From Brevundimonas sp. (GTDB lineage Bacteria > Pseudomonadota > Alphaproteobacteria > Caulobacterales > Caulobacteraceae), in the NCBI GenBank assembly GCA_020253595.1, contig JADCBH010000135.1, forward strand, positions 1 through 5,449: DNA of 5,449 nucleotides, written 5' to 3'. Shown here piece after piece: positions 1 through 3,866 of the stretch (the first letter of the stretch is position 1; each line of letters starts with the position of its first letter). The notes beneath the pieces were generated by a model that made no database searches, was not told where the DNA came from, and was given only the letters and a program-made list of their open reading frames with translations. The position numbers were made by a program, and so were the translations under genes.

Positions 1-77
1 CCCCAGCCGAGCGCGAGGAAGCCGAGATAGATCAGGGGCGGAGGCGCGATGACGCCGGGGATGTCACGGCTCGCCAT
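1..77 (-). CDS. N-terminus of a probable isoprenylcysteine carboxyl methyltransferase-like membrane protein (partial)
   Basis: Only the first 25 codons are present; the gene runs off the left edge. The ATG (77-75) lies 1 nt after the TAG stop of the upstream cupin gene, so the two are probably translated from one mRNA; a GGAG about 12 nt upstream lies inside the cupin gene's last codons. The visible peptide begins MASRDIPGVIAPPPLIYLGF and continues into a hydrophobic stretch, which would be the first membrane helix. From memory, a short polar start followed by GVIAPPPLIYLG is typical of small bacterial ICMT/PEMT-like methyltransferases, which have several membrane helices and use S-adenosylmethionine. 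No catalytic part lies in the window, so the family call rests on the N-terminus alone. The existence of a gene here is more certain than its function; another small membrane protein is the main alternative. Confidence 0.6.
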   Translation of the reverse strand, partial: MASRDIPGVIAPPPLIYLGFLALGW

Positions 78-78
78 C

Positions 79-444
79 CTACACCGCCACTCCGGCCGGC
101 GCCGTGTATTCAGAGACGGGCGCGTCCCCGGTGTTGACGACCTCGGATGGCTCAAAGACCAGAACCTCGGCCATCTCGTCCGCCCCGGTCCGGTGCTCGA
201 CACCGCGCGGAACGACAAGGAACTGGCCGGGTTCAAGGGTGACGATCCGATCACGGAACTCGACGCGGAAGCGACCTTTCCAGACCAGAAACATCTCATC
301 GGCGTCGGCGTGACGATGCCAGGGAAACAGGCCCTGGACCTTCACCAGCCGCACGTCCTGGCCATTCAGCTGCGCGGCGATGCGCGGCCGCCAGGGCTCG
401 TGAAAGGTCGAGAACTTGTCTGCCAGATCGACGGCCTGGATCAT
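79..444 (-). CDS. Small single-domain cupin protein (121 aa)
   Basis: A single conserved beta-barrel cupin domain fills the protein. Cupin motif 1 is visible as HRHADADEMFLVWKG (pattern HxH-x4-E-x6-G), giving the two His and one Glu expected of a metal site. Motif 2 is GQFLVVPRGVEHRTGA (G-x5-PxG-x2-H-x3), with Ala where Asn is common. The motifs are close together, as in compact cupin_2 proteins. Members of this family may be enzymes, sugar or small-molecule binders, or sensors, so no substrate can be named. No signal peptide is seen, so a cytoplasmic location is inferred. I chose the ATG at 444-442 (MIQAVDLADKF) because GAGGA sits 5 nt upstream; an ATG at 462 would add six residues and overlap the asparaginase gene by 17 nt. 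The gene starts 1 nt after the asparaginase stop and ends 1 nt before the next gene, indicating an operon. Confidence 0.9.
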   Translation of the reverse strand: MIQAVDLADKFSTFHEPWRPRIAAQLNGQDVRLVKVQGLFPWHRHADADEMFLVWKGRFRVEFRDRIVTLEPGQFLVVPRGVEHRTGADEMAEVLVFEPSEVVNTGDAPVSEYTAPAGVAV

Positions 445-445
445 T

Positions 446-1498
446 TCAGTCCTCGTCGGCATAGATGGCGACCGACGCCGGGGTCGTTGAGGTCACCGCC
501 CCCCGGTACATGCCCGATGTCGTCATGGCGAAGCCGGGCACGCCGTTCGCATCGACCACGATGACCCCGCCGTAGCCGCCGAGCGACAGGGCGTCGTCGA
601 CCTCGGCCTGACCGGCGGCTTCGGACGATGCGCCGGCGGCGATGCGGGTGCAGATGTCACGGGCGACCGTGGCGCGGATGTAGAACTCTCCATCACCGGT
701 GGCTGAGACCGCGCAGCCGTCGCGGTTGGACGCATAGGTGCCGGCTCCCAGAACCGGCACGTCGCCGACACGGCCCCAGCGCTTGCCCGTGGTGCCCCCG
801 GTCGAGGTCCCGGCCGCGAGCGTGCCGGATTGATCCAGCGCCACGGCACCGACCGTGCCGAACTTGCGCTCGTTCAGCGGCGGAGCCGGTTCCAGCGAGG
901 CCATGCCGGGGGCAGGGGCACCGGCCGGGCGCGCGGGGATGGGCAGGTTCCGTTCGCGTAGGAAGTTTTCCAGCCCGCGCCAGCGACGCTCGGTGAAGAA
1001 ATAGGACGGATCGACCTGTTCCAGACCCTGGGCGGCGGCGAAGGTATCGGCCCCCTGCCCGATCAGCATGACGTGCGGCGACTGCTCCATCACGGCGCGG
1101 GCGGCGGCGATCGGGTGGCGGGTCGTGGTCAAGCCCGCGACGGCCCCGGCGGACAGGTCGCGACCGTTCATGACGGCCGCATCGAGCTCGTTTCGCCCCT
1201 CGGCGGTAAAGACGGCACCCCGGCCCGCGTTGAACAGGGGATCGTCCTCCATGATCTGGATGGCCGTCTGAATGGCGTCCAGCGACGAGCCCCCATCGCG
1301 CAGAATAGCGGCCCCGGCCTCCAGCGCGCGCGACAGCGATGCGCGATAGGCGGCGTCCTGTTCCGGCGAAAGATCAGCGCGCTCGATGACGCCGGCCCCG
1401 CCGTGGATGGCGAAAGCCCAGCGGGGCGCATCCTGGGCTGCCGCAGGCGCGGCGAGTGTGAGAGCGGCGGCGAGGCCGGCGAGGACGCGGAAGGTCAT
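446..1498 (-). CDS. Exported isoaspartyl peptidase / L-asparaginase family protein (Ntn hydrolase, 350 aa)
   Basis: This is a plant-type (EcAIII/IaaA-like) asparaginase precursor that hydrolyses beta-aspartyl dipeptides and/or asparagine after cutting itself into two subunits. Family hallmarks are clear. AFAIHGGAGVI lies near the start of the mature enzyme, followed by FNAGRGAVFTAEGRNELDAA. FGTVGAVALD contains the predicted nucleophile Thr, residue 215 from this start (codon 856-854); autocleavage is expected between Gly and Thr. GRVGDVPVLGAGTYAS and the late TTSGMYRG complete the set. A Pro/Ala-rich linker precedes the cleavage site. The N-terminus MTFRVLAGLAAALTLAAPAAA|QD is a good Sec signal peptide with an AxA site, so a periplasmic location is predicted. 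The ATG at 1498-1496 puts the signal peptide right at the start; a GTG at 1540 would add 14 polar residues. The SD is weak at the ATG. It is the first gene of a group continuing into the cupin and the methyltransferase-like gene. Asparaginase versus isoaspartyl dipeptidase specificity cannot be told from sequence. Confidence 0.93.
   Translation of the reverse strand: MTFRVLAGLAAALTLAAPAAAQDAPRWAFAIHGGAGVIERADLSPEQDAAYRASLSRALEAGAAILRDGGSSLDAIQTAIQIMEDDPLFNAGRGAVFTAEGRNELDAAVMNGRDLSAGAVAGLTTTRHPIAAARAVMEQSPHVMLIGQGADTFAAAQGLEQVDPSYFFTERRWRGLENFLRERNLPIPARPAGAPAPGMASLEPAPPLNERKFGTVGAVALDQSGTLAAGTSTGGTTGKRWGRVGDVPVLGAGTYASNRDGCAVSATGDGEFYIRATVARDICTRIAAGASSEAAGQAEVDDALSLGGYGGVIVVDANGVPGFAMTTSGMYRGAVTSTTPASVAIYADED
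450..454 (-). promoter_or_regulatory. Ribosome binding site of the cupin gene
   Basis: GAGGA lies 5 nt before the ATG at 444-442, inside the last codons of the asparaginase gene. It decides in favour of the 444 start over the ATG at 462 and fits coupled translation across the TGA-A-ATG junction. Confidence 0.6.
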
Positions 1499-1716
1499 GC
1501 GGCGGGGTCCATTCCAGTGAGGCACGTCGCCATCGTGCACCGACCGGCGTGGCCGGGTCCAGCGGCGTCGGGCGAACGAAGAATACAGTCCAACGAGTCC
1601 AAGGAGTCCAAGGAGTCCAAGGAGTCCATGGAGTCCAGGTCGTCCAGGGAGTCCATGGCGTCCGCCTCGCGTCGTTGCAGCCCGTTGAGCTCAGGCCCAG
1701 AACGCAAGCCTAGCAT
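1495..1716 (-). CDS. Doubtful 73-codon ORF containing DSL repeats upstream of the asparaginase gene
   Basis: An ATG-started ORF crosses the 9-bp tandem repeat, which it reads as a run of Asp-Ser-Leu triplets (about residues 21-43, MDSLDDLDSMDSLDSLDS...). Its TGA stop (1497-1495) overlaps the asparaginase ATG (1498-1496) in an ATGA arrangement, which could couple translation. Against it: no good SD precedes the ATG at 1716-1714 (only a GGGTGG directly adjacent) or the internal ATG at 1656-1654. The flanking peptide resembles no family I know, and an open frame is easily kept by GC-rich DNA and by a repeat whose unit is a multiple of three. It may be a leader ORF or chance. No function can be proposed. 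Confidence 0.2.
   Translation of the reverse strand: MLGLRSGPELNGLQRREADAMDSLDDLDSMDSLDSLDSLDSLDCILRSPDAAGPGHAGRCTMATCLTGMDPAA
1586..1666. repeat. 9-bp tandem repeat, consensus GAGTCCAAG, about 9 units
   Basis: Successive 9-bp units on the plus strand are CAGTCCAAC, then GAGTCCAAG three times identically (1595-1621), GAGTCCATG, GAGTCCAGG, TCGTCCAGG, GAGTCCATG and a decayed GCGTCCGCC. The core GTCC keeps exact 9-bp phase throughout. Each junction makes GGAGTCC, an odd-centred palindrome, so both strands can form many alternative GGA/TCC pairings. The plus strand carries AAGGAG (SD-like) in the perfect copies, and the minus strand the complementary CTCCTT. The array lies in the spacer before the asparaginase gene and would be in its leader if transcription begins upstream of it. 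It has the look of a slippage-generated minisatellite with degenerate edges. Confidence 0.9.
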
Positions 1717-1719
1717 CCA

Positions 1720-1742
1720 CCCACGTCAGAAACGGACGTAGG
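1720..1742 (-). terminator. Possible hairpin after the hppD/small membrane protein unit, no T-tract
   Basis: Read on the minus strand, CCTACGTC pairs with GACGTGGG around a 7-nt loop (CGTTTCT), giving an 8-bp stem with one G-T wobble. It begins 11 nt after the TGA of the small membrane protein gene. No run of T follows, so it is not a canonical intrinsic terminator; it could stabilise the 3' end, assist termination, or be chance. It also sits just upstream of the doubtful 73-codon ORF. Confidence 0.3.
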
Positions 1743-1753
1743 CCCGGCGAACA

Positions 1754-1921
1754 TCAGGGCTCCCGCTTGTGGTGCGACCACTTCCACAGCCGATACGCGA
1801 TGATGGGCGCGCAACCCCCCACCAGCGCGGCGATCAGCACCGTCCAGAAGCCGCCGCCCAGGCCGAATTGGCCCACCAGCCCGCCGACGATCGCCGCCGC
1901 CAGCGGGCCGAGGAACGGCAT
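1754..1921 (-). CDS. Small two-helix membrane protein, function unknown (55 aa)
   Basis: I do not recognise a named family. The 55-residue product has two hydrophobic segments: about residues 4-20 (GPLAAAIVGGLVGQFGL, rich in Gly/Ala with GxxxG-like spacing that favours helix packing) and about 26-46 (WTVLIAALVGGCAPIIAYRLW). A basic tail, KWSHHKREP, follows and would face the cytoplasm by the positive-inside rule, making a hairpin with both ends in the cytoplasm. The ATG at 1921-1919 is the first start after the hppD stop, 19 nt downstream of it, so it is probably the last gene on the hppD transcript. No SD is visible before the ATG (the adjacent bases read CCTCCTCACTGG), which lowers confidence. 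The frame stays open upstream into hppD, but that part reads as Ser/Arg-rich shadow sequence. The link to tyrosine catabolism is position only. Confidence 0.6.
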   Translation of the reverse strand: MPFLGPLAAAIVGGLVGQFGLGGGFWTVLIAALVGGCAPIIAYRLWKWSHHKREP

Positions 1922-1940
1922 CCAGTGAGGAGGCGCGACC

Positions 1941-3041
1941 TTAATGGGCGTCGACCTTGATGACGCCGCGACGGATCTGATCGAGCTCGATGGAGTCAAA
2001 CAGGGCCTGGAAGTTGCCCTCACCGAACGCCTGGTTGCCCTTGCGCTGGATGATCTCGAAGAAGATCGGGCCGAACATGTCCTGGGTGAAGATCTGCAAG
2101 AGCAGGCCGTCCTCATCGGAGCCGTCGATCAGGATGCGGTTCTTGCGCATCCGCGCCACGTCCTCGCCGTGGTTGGGCAGGCGCTTGTCGATCAGTTCGA
2201 AGTAGGTCTCGATCGTGTCCTGGAAGGGCACGCCGCGTTCCTTCAGCGTCTCGACCGTCTCGAAGATGTTGTCGGTGGCGAGCGCGATGTGCTGGATGCC
2301 CTCGCCGTTGTAGCGCCGCAGGAACTCCTCGATCTGCGAGTTCTCGTCCTGGCTCTCGTTCAAGGGGATGCGGATGGCGCGGTCGGGCGCGATCATCGCC
2401 TGCGAGAACAGGCCCGTCGCCTTGCCCTTGATGTCGAAATACTTCTGCTCCTCGAAGGCGAAGACCTCGCCGTAGAAGCCCGACCAGGTGCGCATCTGGC
2501 CGCGCCGGACGTTGTGGGTCAGGTGGTCCAGCAGATAGAGGCCGACGTTGTTCTTGCGCTCGGCCTCTTCCCAGCCCTCGATCTCGTCCCAACCGTCATA
2601 CAGCGAGCCCTTCTCGCCGTAGGAATCGACGAGATAAAGCAGCGAGCCGCCGATGCCGCGCAGCACATAGGCCCCGTCGCCCAGCGCGCCGCCGTCATGC
2701 ATCTCGGCCGAATGGGCCCCGCGCGCGACCGCGCCCTCATAGGCGGCTTTCGCATCGGCGACGCGGAAGGCCATGCCGTTGGCCGACGGTCCGTGGTCCC
2801 GCGCGAACTCGCCTGCGTGACCCTTGGGCTCGGCGTGGACGAGGAAGCTGATGTCGCCCTGCTTGAGACGCACCACGCCGTTCTTCGGATTGCGGTGCGT
2901 CTGGACGAAGCCCAGCACCTCCAGCTGGCGGATCATGGCCTGGGGGTCGGGGCCGGTGAACTCGACGAACTCGAAGCCGTCGACGCCCAGCGGGTTCTCG
3001 CGGGCGGCCGTGTCGGTCTTGCGGGGAGCCAGATCGTCCAT
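1941..3041 (-). CDS. hppD: 4-hydroxyphenylpyruvate dioxygenase (366 aa)
   Basis: HPPD is a cytosolic non-haem Fe(II) enzyme that converts 4-hydroxyphenylpyruvate and O2 to homogentisate and CO2, the committed step of tyrosine breakdown. The protein has the usual bacterial length and two vicinal-oxygen-chelate halves. The N-terminal half starts at GVDGFEFVEFTGPD. The C-terminal half carries the 2-His-1-Glu iron site: His173 in LLDHLTHNV, His251 in GIQHIALATDNIF and Glu329 in GPIFFEIIQRKGNQAFGEGN, matching His161/His240/Glu322 of the Pseudomonas enzyme in order and spacing. The C-terminal FGEGNFQALFDSIELDQIRRG, which forms the gating helix, is intact, so the enzyme should be active. The ATG at 3041 has AGGAG 7 nt upstream. 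The gene is divergent from rpe; a small membrane protein follows it. No hmgA, maiA or regulator gene is in view, so the rest of the pathway must be elsewhere or was not sampled. Confidence 0.98.
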   Translation of the reverse strand: MDDLAPRKTDTAARENPLGVDGFEFVEFTGPDPQAMIRQLEVLGFVQTHRNPKNGVVRLKQGDISFLVHAEPKGHAGEFARDHGPSANGMAFRVADAKAAYEGAVARGAHSAEMHDGGALGDGAYVLRGIGGSLLYLVDSYGEKGSLYDGWDEIEGWEEAERKNNVGLYLLDHLTHNVRRGQMRTWSGFYGEVFAFEEQKYFDIKGKATGLFSQAMIAPDRAIRIPLNESQDENSQIEEFLRRYNGEGIQHIALATDNIFETVETLKERGVPFQDTIETYFELIDKRLPNHGEDVARMRKNRILIDGSDEDGLLLQIFTQDMFGPIFFEIIQRKGNQAFGEGNFQALFDSIELDQIRRGVIKVDAH

Positions 3042-3048
3042 GGGGAGT

Positions 3049-3053
3049 CTCCT
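3049..3053 (-). promoter_or_regulatory. Ribosome binding site of hppD
   Basis: AGGAG is followed by 7 nt (ACTCCCC) and then the ATG at 3041-3039. It is the clearest SD on the minus strand of the window and fixes the hppD start. Confidence 0.75.
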
Positions 3054-3092
3054 GATAGCGGGGTGGCCGTCGCGTCCGGCCGATTGGCGCGG

Positions 3093-3121
3093 AACCTAGT
3101 GGCGTGCGGCCGGGAAGCCAA
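3093..3121 (-). promoter_or_regulatory. Candidate sigma-70-type promoter of hppD
   Basis: On the minus strand TTGGCT (3121-3116) and TAGGTT (3098-3093) are separated by exactly 17 nt. Transcription would begin near 3086, giving a leader of about 45 nt that includes the AGGAG site. Both boxes are imperfect matches, and in DNA this GC-rich such pairs occur by chance, so this is a proposal only. I saw no convincing operator palindrome beside it. Confidence 0.3.
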
Positions 3122-3150
3122 CCCGGGGGCCCCAGAAGGCTTTGCAGCGC

Positions 3151-3178
3151 TTGCCCGCGCCGTCCACCCGTCCTAATC
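3151..3178 (+). promoter_or_regulatory. Candidate promoter of rpe with a start at or next to the ATG
   Basis: TTGCCC (3151-3156) and CTAATC (3173-3178) are 16 nt apart; CCTAATC partly resembles the alphaproteobacterial GCTANAWC -10 element. A transcript starting about 7 nt after the -10 box would begin at or within a base or two of the rpe ATG (3186). This would explain why no usable SD precedes that ATG: AGGG at 3181-3184 is only 1 nt away. Weak evidence from pattern alone. Confidence 0.25.
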
Positions 3179-3185
3179 GCAGGGC

Positions 3186-3866
3186 ATGGCGAACCCACCC
3201 CTGATCTGCCCGTCCATCCTCGCATCCGACTTCGCTAGGCTTGGCGAAGAGGTGGCCGCGATCGAGGCGGCCGGTGCGGACTGGGTTCACGTCGACGTGA
3301 TGGATGGACACTTCGTGCCCAACATCACCATCGGCCCTGACGTGGTGAAGGCCCTTAGGCCCCACACCAGCCTGCCGTTCGACGTTCACCTGATGGTCGC
3401 GCCAGTCGATCCCTGGCTGGAGGCCTATCGGGCGGCCGGAGCTGATATACTGAGCGTTCATCCCGAAAGCGGGCCGCACCTGCACCGCACGCTGGGCCGT
3501 ATCCGGCAACTGGGGGCCAAGGCGGGCGTGGTGCTGAACCCCGGCACGCCGCTGGCGGTGCTGGAGGAGGTCATCGATCTGGTCGACCTGGTGCTGTTGA
3601 TGTCGGTCAACCCCGGCTTCGGTGGGCAGTCCTTCATCGACAGCGCCCTGAAGAAGATCGAACGGACCCGGAGCCTGCTCGACGCGGCCGGTTCGAAGGC
3701 CTACCTGCAGGTGGACGGCGGGGTCACCGCCCTGAACGCCGGGGCCTGTGTGGCCGCGGGAGCCGATGCCCTCGTCGCCGGAACGGCCGTGTTCAAGGGC
3801 GGTCCGTCCGCCTATGCCGCGAACATCGCGGCTCTGAAGGGTGCGCGCTCTGGAGGGGGAGCTTGA
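3186..3866 (+). CDS. rpe: Ribulose-phosphate 3-epimerase (226 aa)
   Basis: Rpe interconverts D-ribulose 5-phosphate and D-xylulose 5-phosphate in the pentose phosphate pathway (and the Calvin cycle where present), in the cytosol. The full TIM-barrel is present at the usual length of about 220-230 residues. Family motifs are intact: ICPSILASDF at the start with Ser10; WVHVDVMDGHFVPN with His35 and the catalytic Asp37; PFDVHLMV with His68; LMSVNPGFGGQ in the phosphate/flexible-loop region; and LQVDGGV with the second catalytic Asp177, followed by GADALVAGTAVF. The metal-binding set His35/Asp37/His68/Asp177 is therefore complete. The ATG puts PPLICPSILASD at the expected distance. No proper SD is seen, so leaderless initiation is possible. 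The last codons (SGGGA) carry the purine-rich SD of the next gene, and the TGA overlaps its proposed TTG start. Confidence 0.98.
   Translation: MANPPLICPSILASDFARLGEEVAAIEAAGADWVHVDVMDGHFVPNITIGPDVVKALRPHTSLPFDVHLMVAPVDPWLEAYRAAGADILSVHPESGPHLHRTLGRIRQLGAKAGVVLNPGTPLAVLEEVIDLVDLVLLMSVNPGFGGQSFIDSALKKIERTRSLLDAAGSKAYLQVDGGVTALNAGACVAAGADALVAGTAVFKGGPSAYAANIAALKGARSGGGA
3852..3860 (+). promoter_or_regulatory. Ribosome binding site for the heparinase-family gene, inside the end of rpe
   Basis: GGAGGGGGA lies in the last rpe codons with its GGAG core 7 nt before a TTG at 3863. It is the strongest SD-like tract on the plus strand and is the main reason for taking the TTG as the start. An ATG at 3944 with GAGGGG at 3931-3936 (7-nt spacing) is a real alternative. 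Confidence 0.5.

Larger units (their letters stand above)
1499..1753. other. Spacer between the asparaginase group and the hppD group
   Basis: These 255 bases hold the 9-bp tandem repeat, the doubtful DSL-repeat ORF and the weak hairpin, each listed separately. The promoter for the asparaginase-cupin-methyltransferase group should lie here if the group is not read through from hppD, as all genes from 3041 down to 1 are on the same strand. I could not pick out a convincing -35/-10 pair. Confidence 0.6.

Noticed and set aside
49..564. 171-codon plus-strand ORF opposite the cupin gene
   Set aside because: Antisense to a cupin with both motifs intact; no family resemblance in the plus-strand translation.
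1073..1741. 222-codon plus-strand ORF running through the asparaginase N-terminus and the 9-bp repeat (reads SKE repeats)
   Set aside because: Most of it is antisense to the asparaginase coding sequence with no recognisable domain; the SKE run merely reflects the repeat.
1513..1930. Shared 10-mer TCCAGTGAGG at 1513-1522 and 1921-1930, both close to gene starts
   Set aside because: Several exact 10-base matches are expected by chance in a window of this size, and no flanking similarity extends the match.
1922..2116. Upstream extension of the small membrane protein frame into hppD
   Set aside because: The 65 extra residues are Ser/Arg/Cys-rich out-of-frame hppD sequence; the hydrophobic protein starts naturally at the ATG at 1921.
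1944..3176. 410-codon plus-strand ORF opposite hppD
   Set aside because: It is the antisense of a fully recognised hppD gene; its Leu/Val/Ala/Asp/Glu-rich translation is what GC3-biased codons give on the other strand. No motif or SD supports it.
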